Shown: positions 1-9,793, numbered from the stretch's first letter. The stretch is 64,000 nt of DNA from Lactiplantibacillus brownii (GCF_031085375.1 NZ_JAVCWF010000001.1:1860001-1924000), one strand, 5' to 3'. Translations and numbers: made by a program. The notes: generated by a model not told the origin, from the letters alone.

Positions 1-862
1 TCTCAGTCGCGGATTCATTGACATACTTGCCGGCAATCACAATCTTTTCGGTTGCATGCCGCAAGAACCACTCATACTCAATATCTAGGTGGCCAATATC
101 AATTGATTGAATGCCAAATTTTTGTGTTATTCTGCCTGCCAGTACAGTCGCACTCGGTCCTAATGCAATTAAGATCAGTAGGTCTTCAGTCCGAACTTCT
201 CTTAGATAACGCTCAATTGCCCGTAGAATACCATCGAGACTTTCAAAAGCATTAGTTGCAGGTGCCAAAATGCGGTCAATGCTACGCGCATTATTCAATA
301 AATCATTACCCATTCCAAAGCGGGTCAACGTGCCCTCTACCATGAGTACAGGGCGTTTGTCCCATAATCCTCGCACTTGCTCAAATCGTTGTTTTGCTAC
401 CGAATATGTAATATTTTGATCACGATACGGCCTTGTAAAAAAAGCATCCCCGTACACATAGTTATGATTTAAATAACCATAATATTGCGGTAAAAAGCGG
501 CCTACTTCACGTATCCAAAATACCTTACCTGAAAATTTTAAGGTCATTTGACGATGATAGACAGTCGGTAAGCAAATCAATAAATTAGACTGATTAGACT
601 TGAGCAAACTTTTCAGTGCTATTGCTAAATTCTGTGAATTAACCTCAAAAGTCCCACCCTGATCTACTTGTAGCATTAAGCGTAATTCACCATCACCAAA
701 ACGCGCAACGGATAACCGTTCATTGATAATCTTTCCGATAGTCGTCTCAAAATCATCAACTACCACCGGATAAGCTTTCAAATTATGTTGAAAGATCAGT
801 GACCACCTAAAAAAATTAAAGACACTATGCAACAATGTTTTTTGTTTACTAACCCATTTCAA
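1..862 (-). CDS. GT-D fold glycosyltransferase (DUF1792 type), partial
   Basis: The frame is open from a TTG at 862 to the left edge, giving about 287 residues; the C-terminus lies outside the window. The TTG follows a GGTG-type ribosome binding site and lies 4 bases past the stop of the upstream polymerase gene, so the two are translationally coupled. Around residues 53-59 it has the ARFGDGE motif seen at the start of GT-D (DUF1792, SP_1767-like) glycosyltransferases of streptococcal and lactobacillar polysaccharide loci. By analogy it would add a sugar to the lipid-linked repeat unit in the cytoplasm; donor and acceptor cannot be read from the sequence. The frame has no ATG near the start, so it is easily missed by simple ORF callers. 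Confidence 0.75.
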   Translation of the reverse strand, partial: MKWVSKQKTLLHSVFNFFRWSLIFQHNLKAYPVVVDDFETTIGKIINERLSVARFGDGELRLMLQVDQGGTFEVNSQNLAIALKSLLKSNQSNLLICLPTVYHRQMTLKFSGKVFWIREVGRFLPQYYGYLNHNYVYGDAFFTRPYRDQNITYSVAKQRFEQVRGLWDKRPVLMVEGTLTRFGMGNDLLNNARSIDRILAPATNAFESLDGILRAIERYLREVRTEDLLILIALGPSATVLAGRITQKFGIQSIDIGHLDIEYEWFLRHATEKIVIAGKYVNESATE

Positions 863-866
863 ATCA

Positions 867-2315
867 TCACCCACTTACACTTTCGTCAACGGTTTTTCTT
901 AATTCACATTCTGAACACTTAACCGTAGTTTGCTGCAACCCAAACCCACCAGCCATGATGGCGGCAAACGGCACAATTGCTTGTGGCGTAAATGTATTTA
1001 ATTGGAACAGTGCAGTTCCAAACAAGATTAATGGCAATAAGACGACCACAGAGAAGTAGGGATGATTTAGTTGCTGCTTCATACTGGCCCAATCAATCAA
1101 GCGTCGTGTAATACTATAAAACACCAAGCCCAGCACTATCATGCCTTGAATTCCCATCTGATAGCCTATACTCATTAACGCTGATTCTGCCCCAGTATCA
1201 AAGCTAGTATCACCTAAAGTATTGAAGCCTCCCCGACCAATACCATATCCGAGGGGATTGCTGAGAATCGTTTGCCAAGTATTCTGAATTGTCGTGAAAT
1301 GAGCTGCTGCTGGTCCGGCATAATTTTCCGAATAAAAACGTGAAAATACTGCAAACACACTAATGGTAATCAAAATTGTTCCCCAAATTTTCCCAGAAGA
1401 TATATTGTTTCCGAGTAAACGCATCATCATTATGGCAAATAACACGGCTGCAGCAATTAACATGCCACCCTTCCCACCAGTCAACAACAAGGCAATTCCC
1501 ATGATGGCAACCATTGAGACTCGCCAAAGTTGATTTCTGGTCCAAGGCAAAATAGCCGCGCCAATTGTTTGAGCTGAGAAAAAGTAGCTCAGTGTAACGG
1601 GCTCATAGTATAGTCCACCCATTCGAATCATATGAACATTAAAAATGTCAGTACTAAATCGCCCTGGCAGACCAGTTAATCCTTCACCGACGTTACCTTT
1701 AGCGGCATAAACGTTGGCAATTCCCAACTGAGAATATAATTCAAAGCCTCCAAGAAGTAATATCACACCAGCTACCAGCATCACCACACCTAGTAAGATA
1801 AATAAACGACTAAAAGTATCAAAGTTAGCTTTCTCTTGACCACAACTCGTAAATAACTCAAATGCCAAAAAGAACGTAATCATGTTTCTAACCTGGACCA
1901 AAACATCATTGAGTGAGCCACTTTTAAAGGCCGAAAAAAGTATGGCTAAGCTTAGGAAAAGCATGACAATATATGTTTGATTGAATTTTAGCCGACTTTG
2001 CATTAATAAAAAGAGATAAGCACTAATCAAAAAGACGAATGGAATCTGCGTCATGATACTCAATCCGACTGTCTCACCACCCAATCGTCCCCAAACACCG
2101 ATAACTAAATTTTGAAAACAAAATGCCATGATCATCGTGATGATGACATAAGCCAGTTTGTATTTGATCCGAGTTAAGTAATATGCTGCCAGCACAGCAC
2201 CTAATATTCCGATAGCCCAAATTCCTAAATAAACTGACAAATAGAATGTGCCATAAAAGATAACATTCGCAAGTATGAAAAATAGCGGTACACCCTGTTT
2301 ACTCTCAATTAACAA
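867..2315 (-). CDS. wzy: Wzy-type polysaccharide polymerase (O-antigen ligase-like)
   Basis: This is a 482-residue, very hydrophobic protein with about ten to twelve predicted membrane helices and a large external loop in the middle (around residues 210-240). That is the usual shape of Wzy polymerases, which join undecaprenyl-linked repeat units on the outer face of the membrane. The start is a TTG at 2315, 8 bases after AGAGGAG. Family sequence identity is low, so the call rests on topology and on position between glycosyltransferases of cluster 1. The alternative is an O-antigen ligase-like (PF04932) protein, which is the same fold. Confidence 0.75.
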   Translation of the reverse strand: MLIESKQGVPLFFILANVIFYGTFYLSVYLGIWAIGILGAVLAAYYLTRIKYKLAYVIITMIMAFCFQNLVIGVWGRLGGETVGLSIMTQIPFVFLISAYLFLLMQSRLKFNQTYIVMLFLSLAILFSAFKSGSLNDVLVQVRNMITFFLAFELFTSCGQEKANFDTFSRLFILLGVVMLVAGVILLLGGFELYSQLGIANVYAAKGNVGEGLTGLPGRFSTDIFNVHMIRMGGLYYEPVTLSYFFSAQTIGAAILPWTRNQLWRVSMVAIMGIALLLTGGKGGMLIAAAVLFAIMMMRLLGNNISSGKIWGTILITISVFAVFSRFYSENYAGPAAAHFTTIQNTWQTILSNPLGYGIGRGGFNTLGDTSFDTGAESALMSIGYQMGIQGMIVLGLVFYSITRRLIDWASMKQQLNHPYFSVVVLLPLILFGTALFQLNTFTPQAIVPFAAIMAGGFGLQQTTVKCSECELRKTVDESVSG

Positions 2316-2356
2316 GTCTTAACTCCTCTTTTAAAGTTCCTGAACTAAGTGGCCAG

Positions 2357-3394
2357 TTATACTGACTTCTGAAATTTCCCACAAATCTGTCTACTAATCC
2401 GTTGAATCCATATTAAAATACCCCGAATTTTCAACATTATAAACGAAAACATTGTCCCACGCATGCATTTTACTAGCCAAAGATCTAGTCGATTCAATAC
2501 TAATGGCAAACTATTAGCGTTTAATTTGATTAGCTTTCCAAATTTTGTCAATAATTGGCGATTTTCTTTTAACTGTTGATACGACATCCGCATCAACAAA
2601 AATAATTGAATTTTGATTAATCTAACCGCAAATAAAGCTTCGAATTGCGGATTATTTGAGACAATTTTAGTAGCCAACTTTTCGAATGTTTCAATTGCTA
2701 GTAAATCATTTGGCTTAAAGGTTGACCGAATCGTACCAGCAGGATTGAAACGATAATAATACACAACTTGATTGTCAAAATAGGCTGACTGAACTTTGTC
2801 GAGTAATTCTAGAATTAGCAATGAGTCTTCCATATACGTAAATGTGGCTATTTCATTATGTGCCAGGATTGATTCTGTTCGGAACAACTTATTCCATAGA
2901 AAACCCTTGAAGCGTTTGTCCAAGCACCATTCTGTATATAGTTCTGTTTGAGCCATAGTCAGCGTTTGTGGGACAAAATTTTGATGGTAAGCGAGATTAA
3001 TATCCGCCAAAAACTCCGCGTAATTGACACAAACCATCTCAACATGATGCCGTTGCATAGCCGTGACCATCACTTCAAGCCATTGAGGTGCGACAATATC
3101 ATCACTATCCATAAAAGTCAGATACTCACCAGTCGCACTTTGAATGCCAAGGTGACGCGCATAGCCTTGACCGTGATTAGTAATTGTCAGTACTTTAAAT
3201 CGTTTATCCTGATCAATAAGCTCAGAAATCAGCGTTGACGACTTGTCTGTCGAGCCATCATTCACAAGAATAACTTCAAACGTTTGGTAAGTTTGTGCCA
3301 TTAAACTGTGTAAGGCAATTTCAATATATTTTTCAGCATTATAAACCGGCATAATTACTGAAACGAGCTCTTTTTCCAAATCAGCTTTCTCCAT
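2357..3394 (-). CDS. GT2 family glycosyltransferase
   Basis: This 345-residue GT-A fold enzyme opens with the standard GT2 pattern: SVIMPVYNAEKYI at about residues 12-24, LVNDGSTD at about 43-50 and the metal/nucleotide-binding FMDSDD at about 93-98. The last 100 residues are basic and hydrophobic and probably contact the membrane. It should transfer a sugar to the growing cluster 1 repeat unit in the cytoplasm. It lies 14 bases after the GT32 gene and 41 bases before wzy in one transcription unit. The substrate cannot be inferred. Confidence 0.85.
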   Translation of the reverse strand: MEKADLEKELVSVIMPVYNAEKYIEIALHSLMAQTYQTFEVILVNDGSTDKSSTLISELIDQDKRFKVLTITNHGQGYARHLGIQSATGEYLTFMDSDDIVAPQWLEVMVTAMQRHHVEMVCVNYAEFLADINLAYHQNFVPQTLTMAQTELYTEWCLDKRFKGFLWNKLFRTESILAHNEIATFTYMEDSLLILELLDKVQSAYFDNQVVYYYRFNPAGTIRSTFKPNDLLAIETFEKLATKIVSNNPQFEALFAVRLIKIQLFLLMRMSYQQLKENRQLLTKFGKLIKLNANSLPLVLNRLDLWLVKCMRGTMFSFIMLKIRGILIWIQRISRQICGKFQKSV

Positions 3395-3407
3395 TCTTAA
3401 ATAATCG

Positions 3408-4157
3408 CTAGTCTGAAGCTCTTCCCAAGATTCGTCGCTTCAATGCTTCATAAGTTCCCTCACCAAATAGTTGATTAATCTGTCGATGAGCTTTGATTTT
3501 AAGACGAGTCACCCTTTTAGCTAACCATGCCTGTGATTTCCAACTCGCATCATAATGATGAATTGCAATCGTCTTAGACGTCAGTTGAACCTTACCAGAC
3601 TCCAAACTTTTAGGATCTAAATATTCGGTTGCATACACGATTACTTGACCTTCGGCTAAACATTGAGTCTCATCACTCATCAGTAATCCCCATGTTCTAA
3701 ATACTGGTAAGTTACGTTCAACACAAGTTTCAAAGCCTTTAGACCCATTATCATTTTTGACCAAGTATGATTTTCGTAACTCATAAATTAAACGAGATTG
3801 TGGTTCCGCGCCAAATCCTAAGCCTGTATTCACCCTTCCGGCAGCTTCCATACCAAAAAAGGCTTGGTAGTGTTTTAACAGATCAAGCGGCTTAAGGAGC
3901 TCAACATCGGTATCTAAATACACGCCACCATAACGATAAATCACATCTAATCTAACAAAGTCCGAAACAAACGCATATTTACCACTGTCATAAGCAGTTT
4001 TCAAAAATGGGTTCTGATTAACATCGATGTTCGTTTCATCCCAACGCTTTAGCTCATATTCCGGGCAGAACTTTTGCCAAGAAGCCAGACACTTTAATAC
4101 CTTAGGCGGCAACGGTTGCTGACCAAACCAACAATAGTGAATAATTTTAGGAATCAT
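3408..4157 (-). CDS. GT32-type glycosyltransferase with DXD motif
   Basis: This 249-residue protein begins IPKIIHYCWFG and carries YGGVYLDTDVELLKPLD at about residues 77-93, the DXD sugar-nucleotide binding segment of the Gly_transf_sug (GT32) family. Members of this family in capsule loci add hexoses, often galactose, to the repeat unit. The ATG at 4157 follows AAGGAG. It lies directly downstream of the PssD/PssE pair, so it probably acts on the third or a later sugar. The donor is not known. Confidence 0.82.
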   Translation of the reverse strand: MIPKIIHYCWFGQQPLPPKVLKCLASWQKFCPEYELKRWDETNIDVNQNPFLKTAYDSGKYAFVSDFVRLDVIYRYGGVYLDTDVELLKPLDLLKHYQAFFGMEAAGRVNTGLGFGAEPQSRLIYELRKSYLVKNDNGSKGFETCVERNLPVFRTWGLLMSDETQCLAEGQVIVYATEYLDPKSLESGKVQLTSKTIAIHHYDASWKSQAWLAKRVTRLKIKAHRQINQLFGEGTYEALKRRILGRASD

Positions 4158-4170
4158 TGTGGCTCCTTCA

Positions 4171-4662
4171 CTAGGGGATAAGTTTTAGTATTTTCATTTG
4201 AGCAGCTAAGCCATTCACAAATTCACGATTATGTGAGGTTGGAATGCGAGAAGCCCCTTTACTTGTTGCCAAGACTGAACCCAGTTGTTTAATATCAGTG
4301 ACCATTTCCAGATCATAACCTGAGTCGATGACCCGTTTGGTAAACGTTAATTGATGATCATTGACATGTTCATTAAACTTTTTCAAACGGGGAACAACAA
4401 TGGTTCTCTTTCCTAAGGACAGTGCATTCATGAACGTTGCTGGCCCACCATGACAAATAATAGTATCCGCGGTTCGCATTTTTTGATCCATCTCGCTATA
4501 ACTGAGAAAATCAGTATAAGGACAGTGGTCTGGCTGATGAGTCGTATAGCCGAGCTGAATGAATACCTCTTCCGTAATGGCACCTGCTGCCACTAACTCA
4601 TCTATACCCGCTATCAGTCGTTTAAATGATTGTTCATGTGTTCCCACCGTCACAAAAATCAT
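4171..4662 (-). CDS. pssE: PssE/Alg13-like catalytic subunit of glycosyltransferase
   Basis: This 163-residue protein starts MIFVTVGTHEQSFKRLI and contains ICHGGPATFMNAL at about residues 74-86, the GT28 C-terminal domain (Alg13-like) that binds the UDP-sugar. In streptococcal and lactobacillar loci (Cps14G, PssE, EpsF) this half works with the membrane half encoded just upstream. The stop of pssD and the ATG overlap as TGATG, and the ribosome binding site lies inside pssD, so the subunits are translationally coupled. They usually add the second sugar (glucose or galactose) to the undecaprenyl carrier. Confidence 0.85.
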   Translation of the reverse strand: MIFVTVGTHEQSFKRLIAGIDELVAAGAITEEVFIQLGYTTHQPDHCPYTDFLSYSEMDQKMRTADTIICHGGPATFMNALSLGKRTIVVPRLKKFNEHVNDHQLTFTKRVIDSGYDLEMVTDIKQLGSVLATSKGASRIPTSHNREFVNGLAAQMKILKLIP

Positions 4663-5111
4663 CAGAAAATTCCTCCTAAATAGATGGCCTTAGGGTAAAC
4701 TTTCTTCATCTCTTCCCATTGAACAATCAAGAGGCTCGAAACCGGGTAAACTAATCTGCCGGTTAATGTTGGTTGATCAATGCGATCAAAAACTTCTAAG
4801 TAGATCGTTTTGATTCCCATTAACTTGCCAATGTAGAAAAACGGTACAGCTACAGCCGCACCAGTTGAAATAATGACGTCTGGTCGTTCTTTTCTCAAAA
4901 TGCGAATGGCTAACCAGGTATTTTTAATCAAATTTTTAAGGTTTCGATTCGTCGGAAAATAACAATTGTAGCGTTTTTCATCTTTCAGGATACTGGCAGC
5001 ATCTTCTTTATTGAAAGTGACCCAAAAACGTTCCTGATCTTCCCAAAGTTGTTTTAATAAATATAAATGTGCTAAATGTCCCCCACTTGATCCTACTAAA
5101 CAAACCTTCAT
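4662..5111 (-). CDS. pssD: PssD/Alg14-like membrane subunit of glycosyltransferase
   Basis: This 149-residue Alg14-family protein has the glycine-rich VGSSGGHLAHL at residues 6-16 and a hydrophobic anchor around residues 86-105. Alg14/PssD/Cps14F proteins bring the Alg13-like catalytic partner (here the next gene) to the membrane and the lipid-linked acceptor. The start ATG at 5111 has a strong GGAGGT site. It lies 58 bases after the priming transferase gene, which matches the expected order: first sugar phosphate, then second sugar. Confidence 0.85.
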   Translation of the reverse strand: MKVCLVGSSGGHLAHLYLLKQLWEDQERFWVTFNKEDAASILKDEKRYNCYFPTNRNLKNLIKNTWLAIRILRKERPDVIISTGAAVAVPFFYIGKLMGIKTIYLEVFDRIDQPTLTGRLVYPVSSLLIVQWEEMKKVYPKAIYLGGIF

Positions 5112-5169
5112 CTTTTACCTCCAACTAATTGATTGTTTCTGTATAACCCACCACTATCGTTCGATATTG

Positions 5170-5829
5170 TTAAATTCCAGTTGGCCTAATAAAGACTAAT
5201 AACGTTCGCAGTAGTATCCATGAATCTAATGATAAAGACCGTCTCTGGATGTACTGTAAATCTAGCAACACCATTTCTTCGAAGCCAACTTGATTACGAC
5301 TGGTTGCTTGCCATAGCCCGGTACATCCGGGCTTTACAGTCAATCGTCGCAACTGATCGGTTGTATATTTTTGAGTTTCTCGCGGCAACGGTGGCCGTGG
5401 TCCAACCAAACTCATACTTCCCAAAATGACATTCAATAATTGTGGCAATTCATCCAAACTATATCTACGTAAAAATTTGCCCACACGTGTAATTCTGGGA
5501 TCTTCTTTCATTTTAAACATGGCACCAGTAACTTCATTCTTAGCGTGTAACTTCTCCAATTGTGCGTCGGCATCTGACACCATTGATCGAAACTTAAACA
5601 TTCTAAAGGGTACTTGCTGCTTGCCTAATCGAATTTGTGAATAAAAAATCCGACCTCGCGGAGCTTCTACTTTTATGGCTAAAGCAATTAAACCTAGTAA
5701 GGGCATTAGCACAATAATACCGATCACGCTGAGGGTGAGATCACACAACCGTTTCATAAATTCATAGTGTTTAGCTACATCCTGGTTAGAAAAGTCACCC
5801 TTAACCATGCGAGTTTCATTCAATTTCAC
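5170..5829 (-). CDS. cpsE: Undecaprenyl-phosphate sugar phosphotransferase (priming transferase), cluster 1
   Basis: This 219-residue bacterial sugar transferase starts the repeat unit by moving a sugar phosphate onto undecaprenyl phosphate. It has one N-terminal membrane segment (about residues 28-52), then the cytoplasmic catalytic domain with KFRSMVSDAD, RRYSLDELPQLLNV and LVGPRPPLP, and the LTVKPGCTGLWQ segment. It is the short form, without the extra N-terminal helices of WbaP-type enzymes. The start is a GTG at 5829 after GAGGGG. It closes the regulatory module; a second version is at 28,166-28,843. Confidence 0.9.
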   Translation of the reverse strand: MKLNETRMVKGDFSNQDVAKHYEFMKRLCDLTLSVIGIIVLMPLLGLIALAIKVEAPRGRIFYSQIRLGKQQVPFRMFKFRSMVSDADAQLEKLHAKNEVTGAMFKMKEDPRITRVGKFLRRYSLDELPQLLNVILGSMSLVGPRPPLPRETQKYTTDQLRRLTVKPGCTGLWQATSRNQVGFEEMVLLDLQYIQRRSLSLDSWILLRTLLVFIRPTGI

Positions 5830-5864
5830 AGGAATCCCCTCGTTCCTATTGATAGTTATTACTT

Positions 5865-6638
5865 TTAGAACAGATGAAACTTGTGTTGTTGGTGTGGTAA
5901 GACAACTCGTTTCAAATCAATCAACTCACCATTTAAAATATGCTGCGCATTCGCCTTGAACCTTTTCGGATAGTCATCATGCATTTTTGCTAGCACATCG
6001 TAGGCTGCAGAAAGTGCAAAATCACGTTTAGGCAAGACGTGAGCATCAGATGCGACGATTTGTACCAAACCACATTTAACAAATTCTTTGGCCGTACGCT
6101 GGACCTGCTTCCCAAAAGTACCCACTAGACTCGTTGCAGTAACTTGTGCTAAACATCCCTGCTGAATCAAGTCGTACAATTTTTCAGGTTTAGCCAAAAT
6201 CTGAGCATTACGTTCTGGATGCGCAATCATCGCGACAATACCTTGACAAGCCAATTGGTAAATCACTTCTTCTAGATAATTGGGAACCATCTCATGCGGT
6301 AACTCTAATAAGACATAACGTTTAGCACTGTCCATTCCTAACAGGTCATCTAAATGTTCCAGTAAGTGTCCATTCAAATGAACCTCCTGTCCAGGAAATA
6401 CTTGCAGGTCGATTTTTCTCGCTACCAACTCGTGCTGAAACATTGTAACGGCTTGTTCGATATTTTGCCGATGATTCACATAATTTCGATCCATATGGTG
6501 AGGGGTAGCTAAGATATATTTAACCCCATCTGCCACGGCAGCCTGTGCCAAACTAATTGAGGTTGTGAGTGATGGTGACCCATCGTCAATTCCTGGTAAA
6601 ATATGACAATGTAAATCGACCAGATTATCGTTCTTCAT
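5865..6638 (-). CDS. cpsB: PHP-family protein-tyrosine phosphatase CpsB/Wzb, cluster 1
   Basis: This polymerase-histidinol-phosphatase (PHP) metallo-phosphatase dephosphorylates the tyrosine tail of the CpsD kinase. Metal-binding motifs are visible: VDLHCHILPGIDDG near the N-terminus, ATPHHMDR, IAHPERN and ASDAHVLP. I place the start at the ATG at 6638 (MKNDNLVDLHCH, 257 residues) because the reading frame upstream of it lies inside the cpsD tail and is not family sequence. That start overlaps the end of cpsD by 14 bases. The ribosome binding site is weak, which fits translational coupling. Confidence 0.9.
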   Translation of the reverse strand: MKNDNLVDLHCHILPGIDDGSPSLTTSISLAQAAVADGVKYILATPHHMDRNYVNHRQNIEQAVTMFQHELVARKIDLQVFPGQEVHLNGHLLEHLDDLLGMDSAKRYVLLELPHEMVPNYLEEVIYQLACQGIVAMIAHPERNAQILAKPEKLYDLIQQGCLAQVTATSLVGTFGKQVQRTAKEFVKCGLVQIVASDAHVLPKRDFALSAAYDVLAKMHDDYPKRFKANAQHILNGELIDLKRVVLPHQQHKFHLF

Positions 6639-7344
6639 CACTGTAATAACCGTTGCTATAACCATAGTAACCATTATGATGACCATCAGAAACATCGTTC
6701 AAGACCACACCAAGAATTGTGGCATGGGAACGTTTTAGTGCTTTGACGGCCTCTTTCACAGCAGCTTTTTGTGCAACATTTTCACGGACGACTAAAACTG
6801 TCCCATCGACCTTGTTGGCCAATAATTGTGAGTCGGTTACCGGTAAAATTGGTGGCGCATCAATAATGACCAAATCAAATTGACGTGTCTCTGAGTTTAA
6901 AAATTCGTCCATCATTTTCCCACCTAACAGTTCTGCCGGATTAGGTGGCTTGGGGCCACTTGTCATCACAACTAGATTATCAACCGTTTGGTGGTGAATA
7001 GCCTCATTAATGTTCCTCGTCTGTCGACCTAAACATGAGCTCAGTCCAACCCGATTCGTTAAACCAAACGTTTTATGAATAGTTGGTCGTCGTAAATCTG
7101 CATCAACCAATAAGACATTTAGCCCTTCATTTGCATATTCAACGGCTAAATTTCCGCTAATAGTCGACTTTCCCTCCCCCAAGGTAGCCGAAGTCACCAT
7201 TATCGTCCGTAACTTATGATCCGTGGCGGCAAAATTAATATTCGTTCGGATCGTTTTGATTTGTTCAGTTATTACTGATGACGGATCTACAATCGTGGTC
7301 AACTTCACAGCCGAAGTTAACGTCGTCCCACTCCTCTTAAACAT
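6625..7344 (-). CDS. cpsD: BY-kinase CpsD/Wze (capsule tyrosine autokinase), cluster 1
   Basis: This bacterial tyrosine kinase works with the membrane activator CpsC to control chain length and export. It has Walker A LGEGKST, the A' motif LLVDADLRRPT and Walker B LVIIDAPPILP. The tail is tyrosine-rich (NGYYGYSNGYYSDEE) and is the autophosphorylation cluster. I choose the ATG at 7344 (MFKRSG, 239 residues), which has GGGAG 7 bases upstream, rather than the longer frame from 7383, which would overlap cpsC. Confidence 0.92.
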   Translation of the reverse strand: MFKRSGTTLTSAVKLTTIVDPSSVITEQIKTIRTNINFAATDHKLRTIMVTSATLGEGKSTISGNLAVEYANEGLNVLLVDADLRRPTIHKTFGLTNRVGLSSCLGRQTRNINEAIHHQTVDNLVVMTSGPKPPNPAELLGGKMMDEFLNSETRQFDLVIIDAPPILPVTDSQLLANKVDGTVLVVRENVAQKAAVKEAVKALKRSHATILGVVLNDVSDGHHNGYYGYSNGYYSDEER

Positions 7345-7363
7345 AGCAGTTCTCCCTCGTATA

Positions 7364-8134
7364 CTAAACACGTTTATTAGCAACTCTTGTCTTTTGATTT
7401 CCAGTATTGTACATAGTCTTATTTGTTAATTTTTCAACCTGCTGACTAACATGATGTTGATGCTGATGATTAACCTGCCCAAGCACCGGTAAAGCTAATT
7501 CACTTGTCAAGTATTCTAAACCTTGTACTCGGCGATCCGTTAACGTCCGCACAATGGCATAAACAAATCCAAATAACAATCCTGCAATCAGACCAACGAC
7601 TAAATTGAGAACCTTCTTTGGTGATACTGGTAGCTTAGCTGGTAAGGCTGGTGAAACAATCGTGACATTGTTAACTTTAATTATTTCTTTGACCTTAACT
7701 TTAAAATCCTTGGCAATTTGGTTCGCAATTCTCGCACTTTGATTCCGGTTAGGGTTCATTACATTAATCGAGAACACCTGTGAATTTTGAGTATTGGTCA
7801 CAGTGACCGCCTTTTGTAACTCATCCAAAGTATAGGTATAACCATAAGATTCTTTCAGATTATCGATAACTGGATTTAAGATGACCGGATTCGTAATCAA
7901 TTCTTTATACGTAGTGATCATTTGCACATCAGCTTGTTGGTTATTATATTGTGTCGCAGCATCATTACTATGACGACTGACCAAAATTTGGACACCTGAC
8001 TCATACTGCGGCTTCATCAATCTAAACGTAATAAAACTTGCGACCAAGATACCAGCCAGTGTGCAAATAATAATTGCACGCCAATACTGACGGACTAACT
8101 TAACAAAAAAATCTAAATTTACAGCTTGATCCAT
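7364..8134 (-). CDS. cpsC: Chain-length determinant / kinase activator CpsC/Wzd, cluster 1
   Basis: This 256-residue Wzz-type polysaccharide co-polymerase has two membrane helices (about residues 18-38 and 175-195) around an extracellular domain, with a cytoplasmic C-terminal tail that in this family switches on the CpsD kinase. SPALPAKLPVSPKK just before the second helix is the proline-rich Wzz signature. It is the first gene of cluster 1, preceded by a GGAG site. It is close in sequence to the copy at 30,386-31,162. Confidence 0.9.
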   Translation of the reverse strand: MDQAVNLDFFVKLVRQYWRAIIICTLAGILVASFITFRLMKPQYESGVQILVSRHSNDAATQYNNQQADVQMITTYKELITNPVILNPVIDNLKESYGYTYTLDELQKAVTVTNTQNSQVFSINVMNPNRNQSARIANQIAKDFKVKVKEIIKVNNVTIVSPALPAKLPVSPKKVLNLVVGLIAGLLFGFVYAIVRTLTDRRVQGLEYLTSELALPVLGQVNHQHQHHVSQQVEKLTNKTMYNTGNQKTRVANKRV

Positions 8135-8203
8135 TATTCACTCTCCATCTAAGATTTGACACTTACTGATGTAAATCCATTATTTTGTTTTCATTTTCTT
8201 TTT

Positions 8204-8234
8204 ATACTAAACCAAATTTACTCAGCTCTGTCAA
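8204..8234 (-). promoter_or_regulatory. Likely promoter of cps cluster 1
   Basis: On the minus strand TTGACA (8234-8229) is followed after 19 bases by TAGTAT (8209-8204). The -35 is perfect, but the spacer is longer than the ideal 17. The predicted start lies about 60 bases upstream of cpsC, the first gene of cluster 1. Confidence 0.45.
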
Positions 8235-8642
8235 TCCAGCAATCAGCACGGTTCTAACGAATCTCTTATATCAAAGTCGAACGTTTGTTTTCAAATAAAA
8301 CATCTCAAATTACATAAAATTTTCGAACATTCAAGTTTTTTCATTATTTAAAAACTATTTTTTTAGCTAACAATATGAAAATAATTGTGACGTGATTGTC
8401 ATTAACACTGAAACTTCAGACAATTGTGAAAATTATCCGATTTACTTAACCTATTTTTTAAAATAACAATACCATTCCAGAAAATAATTATTGTCTTTGT
8501 TATCAAAACGAATCTATTTATACTAAACATAAACAGCTATTCCTAAATGCTGGTCTGTTAAATTGAAAAATATTTTTATTAAAAAAAGACAATGCCTTAA
8601 CGACATCATCCTTATATGGCAGTTCTCTATTCCATTTAGCGT
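8235..8642. other. AT-rich intergenic stretch, no gene
   Basis: About 400 bases of very AT-rich sequence lie between the cluster 1 promoter and the stop of the decayed acyltransferase gene. I see no open frame of credible length and no clear terminator. AT-rich upstream regions are common in front of capsule operons. Confidence 0.5.
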
Positions 8643-9715
8643 TTAACGGGAACCCCAACTAGTCACAAATTTGTTCACGTGATAGCCAATTGTTTCACGG
8701 CCAATCATGACTAATTTCAACTGGGGACATTTTCTAAAAAGCTGAGCTCGTCCATAATCGCACACTATAAAACCTACAAACATCCCAACACTTGCCATAA
8801 TAATGATCAAGTAACCAACCATGACATTTTGAACTCGAATGAAGGTAAACGCCGAATGAGTGACGAATCCATAGAATGCATGATTTGAATCAATCAAATA
8901 TACCGAAAATGTCAATGGTGTAAATCGTGCTAAGCACTTTTGTAGTCTCACACTTTTCACCCTAATTCTGGTAAATAGTATGACTATCGCAATCGATTCG
9001 ATCACAACCATCGGCGAGTTATATGCCAACCAAATATCACTGTGTCCAATAAACTTAATCGAAATTGCTTCACCAAATAACGAAATTAGCGTCATCCCAA
9101 TAAATATTAGCATCAATTGTCGGCTGCTCACTCGTTTGACATTGTGTGTCGTAATTTTCAAATATGCCCCAACCAAGTACATCACTATTAGCCAGAATGC
9201 TGAATACCCGTCTTGTACAAAAAAGTGTCCTAGCATTCCCGATGTCATTGTAAACAATAGTAATGCGGCAATGATCCGTTCTAATTGCTTTTGTGTTAGG
9301 CGCTTTATTCCTGCATTGATAAATGGTAATAACAAACAAAGCGCGATATACGCATTAAAATACCAATATCTTCCCAGAATGACTGGGAAAAATGACTTGA
9401 TAAAGCTTATTGTGCCTCCAATGCTTGGTCAAAATCATCACAATCCTCGTAGTGACAACGGACCAAAATAAAACAATTTTCCATAAATGAACTAATCGTC
9501 GAAACTTTATCGGTCGATTAACAATCAAATAACCTGATATCAATGCAAAGACATTAACACCAACAATAGCAACGTTTTCAAGCCACCAGTACGTTAAATT
9601 ATTGAAGCTCAACGTGGCTCTTGAAAGAGCACCCCCATTCAGCAAATTATGTAAAATCACCACCATCAACATTGAAGCCCACTTTGCCAAATCAATCCCG
9701 TAATTTCTGCCCGTC
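8643..9715 (-). pseudogene. Acyltransferase-3 family protein, frameshifted
   Basis: Two frames together make one acyltransferase-3 membrane protein of about 340-350 residues, which O-acetylates surface sugars. The first (9,690 down to 9,355) has KWASMLMVVILHNLL and ISGYLIVNRP; the second (9,335 to 8,643) has the remaining membrane helices. The switch is near 9,370-9,390, where one frame ends in FPSHSGKILVF and the other continues FFPVILGRYWYFNAY. Family-like sequence (RNYGIDLAKW) also runs upstream of the only available TTG start into a TGA with no start codon, so the N-terminus is damaged too. Confidence 0.75.
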
Positions 9716-9793
9716 TCGTCTCTCCCAAAATATACGATGTCAAATCATCTTTTCTTAAGTTAGCAATTTTTAACCTTTAGCAACTCGTTGAAA

